DNA of 64,000 bases from Knufia peltigerae (GCA_030247855.1 JAPDRN010000060.1:124001-188000); one strand, 5' to 3'. Shown: positions 1 through 12,500, counted from the stretch's first letter. Made by a program: numbers and translations. The notes: generated from the sequence alone by a model not told the origin.

Positions 1-873
1 CGAGTCTGGCGTACGATCTACAAAGGTGAGAATTTCTTTCTTTCTTTATAGCACTTTACACAAATTTGCCTGGGCCAGCCAGATCCTGGATTGGATTTTA
101 GTCTCTCAAAGATCAGTCAGCTAATGAGGGTTATCTCTGTCTAGACTGGTCGTGTGCATCCCCAAATCGTCGCTCTGGGAGGAGACCACAGCGTCTCTCT
201 ACCAATCTTGCGTGCCTTGAACACAGTTTATGGCAAAGTATCGGCGATCCACATCGACGCGCATATCGATACTTGGTCACCAAAAGTCTTTGCGGGTGCA
301 GAAGCCGCCAGCAAACAGGCCGAGTTCGCCGACGGAACCCCTTACTACTGGGCCGGCATGGAAGGGTTACTGACCGAGACCAACGTCCACGCGGGAATCC
401 GAAGCAGTTTGGACTCCGAGAGGGACATGGAACTGGACGAGTCATTGGGATTTACCACGATCCCGGCCTCGGATATCCTGAAGAGGGACGGTGTCTGGGG
501 GGTCATCGACAAGATCAGGGCCGCTGTGCCGCACGATGAACCCGTCTACGTCTCGCTCGACGTCGACAGTCTGGACCCGGCGTTCGTCCCCGGCACCGCC
601 GGTCCAGCGTCCGGTGGTTGGACCCCTCGAGAAATCATCCAGATCATCATCGACGGACTAGACGGTCTCAACATCGTCGGGGTCGATGTCGTCGAGGTTC
701 TTCCTGCGTTGGATCAGGCTGAGATTACCGGCATTGCCGCAGCCGAGTTCACTATCGAGGTACGTTTGTTCTGGTCTTGACAAATGCATGCTGAATGGAA
801 ATATGCTAACTCTTTTCTTCCTTTTTCCTACTAGTTGATCACCAGACTTGTAAAGAACAGATTGAAGCTGTAA
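1..873 (+). CDS. Agmatinase-family ureohydrolase, 3' part (5' end outside window)
   Basis: Manganese enzyme of the arginase/agmatinase fold that hydrolyses a guanidino group, probably agmatine to putrescine and urea. Coding pieces are <1-25, 145-759 and 835-873, with introns 26-144 and 760-834; the last exon adds 12 residues and the stop. Metal-binding motifs are visible in order: GGDHS, DAHIDTW and SLDVDSLDP, which together supply the His and Asp ligands of the two-metal site. The loop after the third motif reads PGTAGPASGG, whereas most family members have PGTGTPE/VxGG, so substrate choice may differ. The phase at the first junction fits an exon ending at base 25 but cannot be confirmed without the upstream gene. 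Family is certain; exact substrate is inference. Confidence 0.88.
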
Positions 874-1317
874 AGGAATGGTGGTATGTTGGTTGACATG
901 AAACGGCACTGAGGCCCAAGTGATTTCAAGAGATCTCGCCTGGGAGAAAGGCCTGGCAGGTTCTCGTAGCAGAGAATGCAGATATCACTTGAGGTAGTGA
1001 AGCATTACTTCTCAAATTCTAGGAATATGAAAATGTTATACGTCAGAATTACCCCTTGAACGTCACGAGAGATATTGGAATCAAAAATAGCCAATGTCTT
1101 GGGTCTCAATGCATAGCTGTAAGCAACACTGTATTTACGCGGAAGGGTTTGATGAATGGGTCTTCCCACGCATCAAAAGATTGAGTGGTCTGTACCATTT
1201 TCCACATGGATGTCTCATGCAGATTTACAGGTCAATATCGCCTGCGGGAGAATATATGTATAATAACCAACATCGTAGCATTCATACCCAACAGTTAAGC
1301 TTTATGCAATTCAGGCT
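874..1317. other. Intergenic, convergent 3' ends
   Basis: Holds the 3' regions of the agmatinase-type gene (plus) and the MATE gene (minus). No gene, repeat or RNA is seen. Confidence 0.6.
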
Positions 1318-2883
1318 TCATGCTTCATGAGCCCTTGAAACATTTTGGGCCAATTTTCTCCAGTTGATGGTCAGCAGACACGCCGACTGCAAAACAAGCA
1401 GTGCCCCGCTACCGCTGATGATACCTGCCCACAGCCCAAAGATGCCGTAATTTCTGCGGAAGCAAAGGAACCACGCGGACGTCAAGCCGACACCATAGTA
1501 TGCCAAAAAGTTGCAAGCTCCGGACAGATGATTTTTTCCGGCACCTCTCAAGATACCACCAGCACCGCCATTAGACAAGTCCAGAACTTGAAAGCCGGCC
1601 ATCAAGGGGAGAACTTTAGCTGTAAGTTTAATCACACCAGCGTCGTCGGTAAAAATGCGGCCGTAGTGGTTACGCGCGAGCATGATCCCGACAAACTCAA
1701 TAGCTCCAATGATCAGGGAGAGTAGATAGGGAGTTGCCATGGCTCGTTTCGCCAGCGAGCCTTGACCAGCTCCCAGTAAGCCTCCGATACGATGACTGCT
1801 AGCAACACTGATGCCAAGTGAAATGGTTGTGAATAATAAATCCGAAGACATCAAGATCTGTGAATGTCAAGTCAGTAACTCGGTGTTTTGGTACAAAGCT
1901 GGAAGAAGGGTGTAGCAATGACTGGAGTCTTACACTCTGAGCCCCGATCGCGTCTGGATCAAGTCGAGCCGCCATCATTGCAAGGATTTCGAAACTATAC
2001 AGAGTATTAATATCTTTGATGTGTGACACAGAAATGGTCAAACTCACCTCCACCATTCGGTTGCAATCGTCAAAATGCCGGTGACGGCGTAGAACAACAG
2101 CAGAGATAATTCTCTGGATATTTTTGGGACCGATGAGCTCCACGCGCTCTTGATTGCCGGCATGGTAAAAATGAGGAAGGCCAGTGTCAAGACAGTCAGC
2201 AGCTGGTAGAGACAAAACCCGCACGGTATCGCCCAAAGATTCAAACTCGACCAGCGAACAAGCACGCCGGTGAACAAGACACCCAAAGCACTAGCTACCG
2301 CCGTAGCCCAGCCGACGGCGTTACTGGCACCTTGAACTTGGATGAACTTTTTGACACACTCGGCGACGACCTGCAGAACTCCGGCCGGGAGCATGAACAG
2401 CATGAATCTTCCCGTGGCTAGAGCAAAATCGCGCTCCTGACCCAACGACACAAATATCGGACCCGAAAACACCCACAATGGTACCACTAGGATTCCGAAT
2501 ATCCCGAGAAGGACAAGTAAGCATTGTTGCAATAAAACCCCGAGGATCTTCGGGTTGCTTGCGGCGGTGTGTGATGTGAAAGCCTGTGCGCACATGGTGT
2601 CGAGGGCCGTGGCTCCCCCTATGGCGATCATGGTTCCTGTACATGAGAAGAACATGAACCCGTACGAGGTGACTTTCATCTCGAATGAACCCAGGGTCCC
2701 TGCCATGAGGACACTCAGTGCTTGAACCACATTCTGCAACGCAAAGGAAAGGCAGATCGGCAGCGACTGTCTCGTGAGTAGGACCAGATCACCCCAGAGA
2801 CTAAATTTTTGATCCTTGTACTCGCCAGGAGAGGATAATTCAGACAGCAGCGGTGCCGTCTCGTCGACTTCGGTAGGCGGCAT
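1318..2883 (-). CDS. MATE-family multidrug/metabolite exporter
   Basis: Predicted 478-aa integral membrane antiporter of the MATE family (two MatE repeats, about 12 hydrophobic segments), expected to export organic compounds in exchange for H+ or Na+. Exons on the minus strand are 2883-2048, 1994-1934 and 1857-1318; both introns (53 and 76 nt) have GT-AG ends and keep frame. I start at the Met at 2883 (MPPTEVDE), where a short acidic cytosolic tail leads into the first helix; the open frame upstream has no better start. MATE-like features include the SLPICLSFALQN first helix and the GVLQVVAECVKKFIQVQG stretch typical of eukaryotic members. It is divergent from the Zn2Cys6 gene at 3541, which could regulate it. 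Substrate unknown. Confidence 0.9.
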
Positions 2884-3540
2884 TTTTCGAACCTCTAGCT
2901 TGAATAACGAAGGCAAGGTAATGGTTACAATATTGCAGAGGGTTTGCAGCGGACAAAAGTATGGAGGAGCATGTCGGTAGGCCTTTATGGAATTATGATC
3001 AGAATGAAGTATCTTTGATCGGGTGTCAATCTCGCTGGTTCCACTGGCAGACTCTGGGATCACGGAAAATGGTGCATGGTATGATCAGTATTGCTACATA
3101 GCACTCGTGCAGAGAGGCTTTGATGCCCTAGGTCTTGTGGGTCTGTGCACGGTACAAGTGGGTGCATCGGGGCTAAACCCAGAGGGGAAGGAGCATCCTA
3201 TCTATCCGCTGACTATGTCGACCTCTAGCCGAGTTTTCCTCCCGCTTTTTAATTCACAAAAGGCTTATGGTTGACGACATAACGATCAACTTGAACCAGT
3301 ACATGTCTCGAAACTGGGACTGCGAACCGCCTCGAATCTTGCACCACCCAAAAGCAAAGCAATCTTCCCAGCGATTGGTCCTGTATCAGAACACCCACGT
3401 TGGCGACCTCTCCACTTCTCACGTGGACGCTTTCGCACCCTGTCCAAGAATAGCCGAGGGTATTAGAATAGGCTATATCTGGGTTAGATTCTAGTTCGCC
3501 CTGTGAGAATCCTTTTTCCTGGGCATTTTTCACATGGGAC
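2884..3540. promoter_or_regulatory. Divergent promoter region, MATE / Zn2Cys6 regulator
   Basis: 657 bp between two divergent start codons. Small open frames here have no family features. The arrangement suggests shared control, but I see no clear operator. Confidence 0.45.
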
Positions 3541-5335
3541 ATGGCGAACACCAGCGCTCGCGTCCCCCAGCGCCCAAGACGGTCCCGCAACGGCTGCGAA
3601 GAATGTCGCAGGCGGCATTGGAAATGTAACGAGGAGAAGCCAGTTTGTTCCTACTGCAAGAGCGTCGGGCGCGAATGCATCTATTCCCGAAAGATCTCAT
3701 GGGGCGGTCGACCGTTCAATAAATCACGGTTCGGGAAATGCTTCGACTCTGCCAGTAGAGTGGTCACCGTCAGCTTCTCCAACAACAGTAAGTGATTATT
3801 GACTTAGGGCTTGATCGCAAAAGATGCGGCGCCGGCTAACTCTGTAAAGACTCACCACCAGCGAAGCGAACCGATTTTGTCTATACTTGTTCTTCTCCAG
3901 AAGCGAGACATGGACAAAGAAATGACAACTCCACCGGTCAAAATCCGAGTTCTTTGAGCGCAACCCGTAGCTCTCCAGCTCCGTCCTCGTCGCAATCACC
4001 CAGACCTGATGAAGCCGACGTAGGGAGTCGAAATGCGACGAGGGCCACGAAGTCAGCAAGTCCCGATTCATGCCATGACATTGAACAGCCCCTCAGCATA
4101 GTGCAGTCACTGCCACAGGAGTCGAAGCCACTGTTTGACTATTTTATCAACAGAATGACAATATCGATATCTTGTCACAAAGGTATTCAAGATGATCTCT
4201 GTTCGACCGTTGTCCCTATGGCGCTCCAGGTACCACATCTGCTATCTGCTGTCCTCGCTTTGGCTTCTGCACATAGACAGTCTTGCGGTCTTGTTCAAGG
4301 TGATGGACAATTCGACTTAATGCGAGGCAAGACCTTGAAACAGCTGAGATCTGCCTTGGACAGCTTCAAGCCCACCGAGAATGATGAAATACTCGCAACT
4401 ACCCTCATATTATGCATGGCCGAGGTAGTATCGCCCTACTCCGGCACGACTTCCTGGAGATCGCACCTACAAGGTGCTGCCGTATTGTCTGCACGTCAGG
4501 GTTCTGGCCAGAGTTCGAACGCGACATTTCTTAGACGAAAATTCCAAGCACTCCAGGCTATGGCATTGGTGTGCGGGACGAAGAGATACGAAGGTCACGT
4601 CCAGCCTCCGTCCTTAAGCGAGACAGATGGTCGCATTGATGATCTTGCTGGATATTCCACGAAACTGCTACCAATTTTCCAGAGCATACACGATCTGGGA
4701 ATGCTTCAACCGGAGGATGGCTCTCTTTTCAGTTGCGACTCCCCTCCTGGATTGCCACACTGGGGCTGTAGCTCACAATTGGAACACCAGTCCCATCTAC
4801 TATTCGATCGTGTCCGTGAGCTGATGTTGGAACGAGAACAATCCCGATCTTCAGATCTTTCGAGTCTCCCCCAGGCCATCCGCCACGACCTTTGGCTGCT
4901 GGATGAAGCATACCATCACATGGCCATCCTTCAAATTTTTCAAAGAGGATCACTATCCGTACCTCACCAATTCTTGGAAGACAGCCGAAGTGCGATTCTG
5001 AATTGCCTCGGGCAAATGTCCTATCACTCGACGCCTTGCCCTGGAGTAGCCGTTCTACCTCCGCTGTTTGTCGCGGGTGCCTTATGCACAAGCACAGCGG
5101 ACCAGAATCAAGTTCTCAGTCTCTTAAGGACACTCTGGGTGAATTATGGAATGGCGAATGTGCGATCCTGCCGCAGTATCTTGGAAAGCAAATGGAAGAG
5201 ACAGGGTCAGACTCTCGGCTCGACAGTCGAATTGACTGGACCAGCGTGGCAAGGTGGGTTACACATTCTTGTTCATTTGGCAAATTCCTTGACTGACTCT
5301 GTGTAGATGACGAGCATGACGTCCTGCCCTACTGA
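3541..5335 (+). CDS. Zn(II)2Cys6 transcription factor next to MATE gene
   Basis: Predicted 559-aa nuclear regulator. Exons are 3541-3787, 3850-5253 and 5307-5335; introns of 62 and 53 nt keep frame, and the last exon gives a short DDEHDVLPY tail in place of read-through. The zinc cluster lies near residues 19-46 with spacing C-x2-C-x6-C-x6-C-x2-C-x6-C, so the fourth gap is one residue longer than in Gal4. The rest resembles the fungal-specific regulatory region of the DUF3468/Fungal_trans_2 type, with a conserved SHLQGA-like segment mid-protein. Intron 1 contains CGGCGCCGG at 3827-3835, the same sequence found in the promoters of the 44-57 kb cluster. It is probably a local regulator of the MATE exporter; that is inference from position only. 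Confidence 0.88.
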
Positions 5336-6295
5336 TCAGTATCTGTCATACTCGTATGTGAATAAATAGAATGAGAGATCAGCATAGGGCGACGAGATAT
5401 GGACACGCACACGATGTTCCAGCTATTCATATCGCCGGAAGAAAAGCTTCAAGGTTCAACAATTTGAGATATTCATTAACATGTTTGTACTACGAGGACA
5501 ACATATGTATGATATTATGGGAGACGATTTATGCTGCAACGATATTCTGGAGAAAACGAGAACAAGTTTCGTGATGTTACTGTAACAATTCTACGGGCAT
5601 CGCGCGCTTGGATTGCCTTCGGTATTCATTTTTGGTGAATAGGATAGCATGAGGTTCTTGTACTCTCTCACTCTACACTACTCTACGTGATACTCTACGA
5701 CATCTTCTTGGGCCGTTGTTGTCTCGGGGTCCTGGTTGAGAGGCTTCTTGATGTTCAATCTGCATACTCCGTACACGCTTGGACACACCCCGAATGAGGG
5801 CGAGCCGAGCATAAACAATCACCCATGTCTCACCAGATCATAAGGGCCAAAAGCGTGGCGCCTGAACGCCGATGGTAGACGCCAACCCTTGCTCACCCCG
5901 GTGGAGGCTGGCTATCCTCACTGTGGCTGGCTCACCGCCGTGGCTGCGAGCTTGTCCAATAGCAACATAATTTCTTTCTTGGTTCTACTCTCTCACGCTG
6001 ACCTGGGCGGGGTCTGGTTTTCAGGTCGACGGCCTTCATCGTCTACCTGCACCTCGAATTATCACGTCTCCCAATTGTGTATTAAATGGATCACTCGCTC
6101 CGTATTGTCTGTCCTTTTCTGGAGTTGGCTAGTTCACTGCTGTTGTCACCGAAAAGGACACGACCGTGCAATACGACAATCTACCTACAATTCCAGCAAG
6201 CTTAGTTCTGGGATTCCTTCGTCTAGTTCCATGGGGTCCATCTCATCATCTTCAATCACGTTTCCAAATGCCCAACTTTCATCTATGTAATGTAA
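5336..6295. other. Intergenic, convergent 3' ends
   Basis: 960 bp between a plus-strand and a minus-strand gene. Short open frames at 5889-6585 have no supporting features and partly mirror the acidic tail of the minus gene. One copy of TACTCCGTA is at 5765-5773. Confidence 0.5.
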
Positions 6296-8967
6296 TTACT
6301 CTTCCATGCTCGCATCATCCTCCCCATCATCATCATCATCCTCGCTGCGATCTTCAAGATTCTCTTCTCCTTCACCACAATCGTAACAGTGGCTTTCTTC
6401 GCTGTCGTAGGAGCTCTCGTCATCTTCCCGATCGTGGAAACTCCCACCATGCAATTCGCTTTCACCAACTTCGTCGTTGTTCGTCAGTTTCCCAGTTTGT
6501 AGGTCGTCTTCATTTTCAAACGCTCTTGTCGTCTGGAGATTTCTCCATAAGGAGAACGGAATATGCGCCGGTATCGTTTTTCTGAACCCTTCGTTGCAGA
6601 ATTTCATGCTCATGACCTTGTCATTTTGATATTTGGGTCCAAATCTAATCCTCAGACATTTCTTCCAGGTCGTGGGTTTGTAGATCTTTTGAATGTGACA
6701 CAAAAGCTGCTCAAATGTGGGCTTTAAGTGCATCAAGAAGTTTTGGAAAGAAGGATTTGATTTTGACCAGTCCAAAAAGTCATAGATGGAATCTCCGAAG
6801 GCTGACGCCGTTGTGTGTTTGGTAAAGCAACAGAACATCTCAAGGGTGTATATGAATACCAAATTGAATGCTGCGATCTTGATGTCATGAAGGAGAGTGC
6901 TCTGGTCGTCCATATGAATTTCTCCCACTTCAGGCAGGCATAAGTGTTGAAAGATACTGAAATAAACCGCAAAAAGTCTTGCAAAAAGTGTTCGTTGTTC
7001 GTTGCTAAGGCCACTCGCAGAGATTTCACTCATCATACTCCAAATTAGTCCCCGGCAATCTAGTAATGGAACAACACAATAGGTGTGTAGCTCTCTTGGT
7101 GCTCGAGGATTGCTCATTGCGACCTCCAACAGCCTTTGGCTGTAACCGAAAAACTCCAAGAAACCGGGGTCGACGCTGGTAGCGAGTTCCCAAATACACC
7201 GGTTTATGATCCCATCGCGTGTCGGAGAATAGCCCATGTTAAGAGATATATTTGATTTTTCCAGTTTCCATGGTAGAATGAGCTCGCCGGAATGTTCGTC
7301 TTCTACCATTTGAAGACTACGCCTGTAATCTTCAGGGAGACAGCTTGAAAGTCCAGGATTTTTGCAGAACCACTTCGCAAGCCGGGGAAATTGCTTGCCT
7401 GTTAGGTGTTTATTATCGTTCAGTCTGGAACACAGGAAAAAGATATGACTTTGGATTGCGCGCTTGAGGTGCTCTGCTATTTCGCAGTGAGGACCACCCT
7501 CGGATAATAGAAATTCGATATCTTGGTAGACCGCAGTAAGAGCGACGACCAGAGGATATGGATCAGACCCGCTCATACTTGGACTCCTTATGGAATCGAA
7601 TAGCAAAAGCAATGATGTACCGTAGATGGTTCTGAAACCTCTAACAGCCATTCTTTCGGAAGATGTGAGACGGTGCCACAGGAGCTTTTTGTGAATTATG
7701 TCGGTTGAAGTGACAAAAGGGAAGAGGATATCAATTGTTTTGCGGTTCTCAGATGGGAGAAAAAGTACCAGGTGACTGACACCAGTTGTTACGCGTAGAA
7801 TGTTGTAACTCCGCTGCACTGTCTTGAGGTAGAAAAGGGATTTGAGCATCAACTTCGCGCACGCATCGTGTGGTAATGATATAGGCAAGGCAAGCTTGTT
7901 TGCGTCTTCATATCCTATAGAAGGTCAGGAAATGATTTTGGTGTGGAGGGTTAAGTGAGAGTACCAGCAATGAAAATATTGAGGTCCATGAATTTTGACC
8001 GAATATCGCATGCCCATGTGAAGTTGACTATGTCGATACCCTGGTTGGAGAGAAACTTCACGCAGTTATGACAAGGGCTTTTTCCCGAACACTGAGACCT
8101 CAGTAATTAGAAGGATTATTAACGGAAGGATCATGTTTAACTTTCCTTTCGCTTCAACCATTTACATAGGAAACATGAACCACCCGAGTCATTGACTTCA
8201 CACATATTCTTTATATGCTCTTCAGTTCGTTTTCTTTTCTTGGCCATGGGAGGGTTGAGTTCAAAAGTCGCACACATGTTTTCAGGGACGGAAAAAGCCG
8301 TGTTTCGACGTCTTTTTCGATTGCTTGATTTCGTTTTGACAGGTTGCATAGAGTTGGTAGTAGTAGGCTGCAAGGCTTTCAGAGTTGACTGGAATCCTAG
8401 TGGCTCAAGTGGTTGGAACATTGCATCTTTGACCAGGTTGTGTTGGAGATTAAGAACAGGACCTCCGGAGTCCATATGATTATTGGTAATCATTGAACCG
8501 TTGCTGACGGAATTATCGAAGTTTCCTTGATGCTGGAAATCCGTACTGTGCATCACGTTTGGCATCAGACTGGAGTGTCCAACATCAGATCCGTAAGCAA
8601 TCTGATTAGAGAAATCAATGGCAATATTTGACGTCTCAACTTGTCCCTGAGCCTATCAATGCTTGTTTCCTCGTCCTTGGAAAGAACATACCATTGGTAG
8701 AGAAAGGTGGTTCATGTCGGTGAGCTGGAAGGTTTCTGCGCTGTTGTTCTCGCTCCACTGCCCATGAAACTCCTCGTAGACCTGTTGTAGAGGCATCTGG
8801 TCAAAGTCCACTGGGATTTCTTCGAGAATGCCCATGTCAATTTGGTTTGACATGAGCGCTTGGTCGCTTGGAAATTGCTCCGATTCCAATGATGGGAGCG
8901 TGGGATCAATTGAAGATTCCCCCAAAGACCCAAGGTCAATGAAATTCCACAAATTATTCTCATCCAT
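6296..8967 (-). CDS. Putative Zn2Cys6-like regulator with mid-protein zinc cluster
   Basis: Reconstructed 842-aa protein from exons 8967-8692, 8652-8146, 8091-7965 and 7914-6296 (minus). The N-terminal ~250 residues are acidic and Asn/Ser-rich, like an activation region. A basic stretch AKKRKRTEEH precedes CFLCKWLKRK, and the next exon starts CSGKSPCHNC, together giving C-x2-C-x6-C-x5-C-x2-C with a later WAC as the likely sixth Cys. The large C-terminal part resembles fungal regulators that carry the cluster internally, and it ends in a strongly acidic tail. Introns 1 and 3 are ordinary GT-AG. The junction 8146/8091 that joins the zinc cluster has no GT donor: it needs a GA-AG or GC-AG intron or a sequence error. 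DNA target unknown. Confidence 0.72.
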
Positions 8968-9933
8968 ATCGAAGCATATCCCTCATGTAAAGGATGATCT
9001 GTGAAATATTTGAGGCTGTATTTGACGGAGAGTAGGACTCATTCTTATATTTGAATGCGGATGTCGATTTACAAGGCGGTATAAACCAAATACGGTTAGC
9101 TGGCGCCACGAGGAGGTGATGGAACAATAGCTTCACCTCCGCAAGCCAGATGTGGGTTAGCGTTCTCTCCGAGGCCTAGAATGGCTTAGGCTACGGACGT
9201 CCCTACAACACCGCGAACTAATCAGCTTCAATATTCACCGCTCTGCTTGCTCAGTTCTCATACGTACATGTGTCAATTTACGCATTCAAATGCGGATTCA
9301 TGTCTTCTGGAATAGTATTTCGGCCATCCCAACTCTGTCCACAATTCTCAGTGATGTCCATATTCAAAACGTCAAAACATCGACTGTGTTACAGGTTGGA
9401 CCCTGTTGAAGTCTTTAGATTTTCCAGCGACTGACCACAGCCTTACAGCGACAAGGCTACGAGGCTGCGGCTAGTTCCTCAGCAACCACACCACGAAACC
9501 AACTCTCGCCCAAGGGTATTTCTCCTACCTAATACTTTCCTTTGCTTTCTTTAAGTAGAATCTTCGTGTACACAGTACCTCTGCACATAGCGAATCAATT
9601 ATATTGCAAGTCCTAACACCCTAGTCTAGTACGGTTTACCCGTACGCACAGGGAGGGATCCCAATCTATCCACCCTTCGCTAGGAAAACTCTCGTGACGC
9701 CTTCAACAACCAGTGAGGAATACACTACTCGTACTCCATACTCGGTTCGGATGTTCTTTCAAAAGAGGAGAAGAGTTTCGGTATCGACGCTATCTGTGTC
9801 CCCCATCACATACATTGCACAACAGCAATGGGCCCGGCCAACCTGTATCCAGAATGACATCTCCATCGAGATCCACCCCTACGGACACGCGATTCTCCAG
9901 CTCTCTCACACCCATCCTTGCTTTGTTACCCAC
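8968..9933. other. Intergenic
   Basis: Upstream region of the zinc-cluster gene and downstream region of the SDR gene, both on the minus strand. Nothing convincing is seen; short plus-strand frames at 9694-9969 lack features. Confidence 0.5.
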
Positions 9934-10953
9934 TCATTGATTGCCAAAGTCGAACTTCGATCCGGTTAGCTTCTCGCTCAGAGTCCAGACTTGATCCATA
10001 TAAGGTTCGGCTTCCTTGTGCTCGGCCGTCTCTGAGACGTTGCAGTCGTCGAGGTACGCTCCAGACACGGCGGCCAGACTGGGATCGAGCGCGGCACGCA
10101 GTTGAGTCGAGCACCCCTGCTGTAGGTTCTTGCGCTCGGGAATTTTAAAGTTAGGGTTCTCGATCATGTACTCCTTGATGGCGCGTTGTCTCATCTCGTC
10201 CGTCATGTAGGCTTGTAGATTGGTGATGATGCTTCCTGGGTTCAGGCTGAAGGCCGAGATACCCCTTGACCCAAGTACCTTGGCCAGGCGTTTCGCGTAC
10301 AAGACGTTACAGGCCTTGGAGACGGAGTACGCGACCGTGGGTTCGTAGATCTTGCCGTGATCATAGGTCAGATCTTCCAAATGAGGCATGACGAGACTGG
10401 CTTTGCGCTGTGATGCCAAGCTGCTGACGACCACGACTCGTGATCGAATTAGGTCTGATTGAAGCAAGAGGTTGCCGAAAAGGAAATGACCCAGGTGGTT
10501 CGTCGCGAATTGTAGTTCCACGCCTTGTTCCGTGGTAGCATAGGGGCAGGCCATGATGGCGGCGTTGAGGATAGCAACATCGATCTTGTCACCGCCCAGA
10601 GGAGTCTTGACATTCGCCGCGGCGGCCCTGACTGACGATAGATTCGACAGATCGAGCTGGACGAAGCTCACTTTGACGTTCGGGTGGCTAGTGCTGAGCT
10701 CGTCAATCAGAGGTTGGATTTTGGATTGTGTCCTCCCAGCCAGGATCAGATGCTTCGGGTTACCGGTCGCAAGACTTTTGGCACTTTCTGCGCCCACACC
10801 CCCGGGCGTAGGACCGGTGATTAAGACTTGTTATTATGTCAGCTGGTACATTAGGTCTATGGGGACATGGTTGGGCATACATGTACCCCCGCTGACCTTG
10901 TCTTTGAAGTGCTTCACCACCTCGTTGCCCGTCGTAGCCCAGCCGAATTTCAT
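9934..10953 (-). CDS. Short-chain dehydrogenase/reductase
   Basis: Predicted 319-aa NAD(P)-dependent oxidoreductase of the classical SDR fold. Exons are 10953-10887 and 10826-9934 with a 60-nt GT-AG intron placed just before the nucleotide-binding loop. The cofactor motif reads TGPTPGGVG, one residue longer than TGxxxGxG and common in fungal retinol-dehydrogenase/WWOX-like members. The NAA motif, a catalytic Ser in VVSSLAS and YSVSK (Tyr and Lys) are present. I chose the Met at 10953 because the resulting start (MKFGWATTGNEVVKHF) matches the usual N-terminal layout of this fungal subgroup. No signal peptide. Substrate unknown; no neighbouring gene indicates a pathway. Confidence 0.88.
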
Positions 10954-11843
10954 GATTACGTCGATCAGTACTTTCGAGTAGAACTTGTGTTTGAGGTAGG
11001 AGAGGTTGTGGTGCCTGTGATGAGATCTTTCAACCTTGTCAACAAGTCATGTTGTCGCTGTGTGTTATATACTATCAAAGACAATGGCGATAAGTACAAA
11101 CGATAAAGCATACGGCGAGAATTGAGTTAGTCAAGGCCGGGGATTGTCAGCAGGTTGCATACAGCGCTGCAGCTCGGTAGAATCGACATATAAGCTTTGA
11201 TTAGGTTAGTATCAAGTGGCGATGAGCACAGACTCTAAGTGTGAGCAGATATGCACGATCTGATGGTCGAGTTCGGAAATCTCCTTTATGTCCGTTCCCC
11301 TGCATATCCAAGTTAGACCTTGTCATGTCAGCATGACTGGTGGAGCTTTTGGATCAATCCAACTCAGTTCATAAGTCTTTCAATATGGATGCGGAGTGAA
11401 CTAATGCCTGTCCCTTCTGGAGACTATTACAGGTAGACCACAGTTGGCGCGATAGTATCATTCTTAGAGAGTGAAGGGGTTGTCTTGGGTGTCACCAAGA
11501 ACTCACAAAAGTTGTCGATGGCGGAGAAATGTAGTAGGCGCTGCTTTAGTTGAGTACCAGGAATGACCTCACAGAGAATCACGCTATTTTAAGACACCTG
11601 TAACCAATCTAAATTCACCGGCATTAATTTAAACGACTTGAAATGTGATCGCATCTTTCACACGTTCCAGCGACACAACTGTTTCAATTTAGATGTATTG
11701 TCTGTTATTCCGGAGATAGCTGACTTCCTTCAAAGATTCCTCTTGTGCTGGAGATCAAGAGGACGATTTGAACACGGCCTATTGATTTAACCGCTCTCCT
11801 CATCATGAGTAACTTCCAGCTACACATTGAAGGACAAGACCAT
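10954..11843. other. Intergenic, downstream end of snoRNA host transcript
   Basis: Lies between the SDR start and the last recognisable snoRNA-bearing intron. A C-box-like ATGATGA (minus strand) occurs near 11801-11807 with no matching D box, so I do not call a twelfth snoRNA. The last host exon probably ends in this stretch. Confidence 0.4.
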
Positions 11844-11913
11844 CTGCCACAAGAGCAAAGTTGGCCTCGGAGTTTGCATCCAACTTGGACGGGATTCATG
11901 GTTTGATGCAACC

Positions 11914-11994
11914 AAGTCTCAGAGCACTCGCATTTTGTATCATGCTTGACATGGTGTCGAGTCAGAGTAACGACAGCTTGATCATCATTGACTT
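11914..11994 (-). ncRNA. Box C/D snoRNA-like unit 1
   Basis: C box ATGATGA (minus, 11988-11982), D box CTGA (11922-11919), perfect terminal stem AAGTC/GACTT flanking the boxes, D' CTGA, internal hairpin CTCGACAC..GTCAAG (with a wobble) and a C'-like ATGATAC. Third-from-last repeat features and 70 nt to the acceptor at 11844 match the other units. Confidence 0.75.
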
Positions 11995-12200
11995 TGGAAA
12001 TTGATAGATTTTCAGGACAGGGATAAGACTGACTTGCCAAATTGATCCAATCTGGCACTCAGTCTCACCAGCTACACCACCACTCAACCACCTTTTGACC
12101 GTCGAGTCGACATCGAGAATCAACTTCACCTGCATATCCAAAAATGTTATTAGCGAGGTCAACGTTTGAGGAATGTGGAATTCATGGCAATGTGCTATTG

Positions 12201-12280
12201 AGTCATCAGATTCTATTCATGACCCCATGCTCGACTTCTCATCGAGGTCGGAAGAAGGAAGAAATATAGTCATCATGACT
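12201..12280 (-). ncRNA. Box C/D snoRNA-like unit 2
   Basis: C box ATGATGA (12276-12270), D box CTGA (12209-12206), terminal stem AGTCA/TGACT, and internal hairpin CTCGA/TCGAG. The D-box end is 71 nt from the acceptor at 12130. The host donor at 12326 is GTCAGT, a weak site. Confidence 0.75.
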
Positions 12281-12500
12281 TTGAACCTTTGGCATGGACA
12301 GATCGCAGGATAAGGATGAGACTGACTCGTTAACAGCAACTCGATCTGTCCGTCATTCTGACCGCAAATGCTACCACTCCTTCACCTTTTGACCTGAGGG
12401 TCCGTCGTGACCGTCGAGAACCGATCTCGCCTCTATGTTGAAAACAAATATCAGCAGGGTCAGCGTTTTTCGACGTGGAATTCATGGCAATGTGCTATTT

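Noticed and set aside
11795..11830. Twelfth C/D snoRNA beginning with ATGATGA
   Set aside because: No D box or terminal stem at the expected distance, and it overlaps a predicted host exon.
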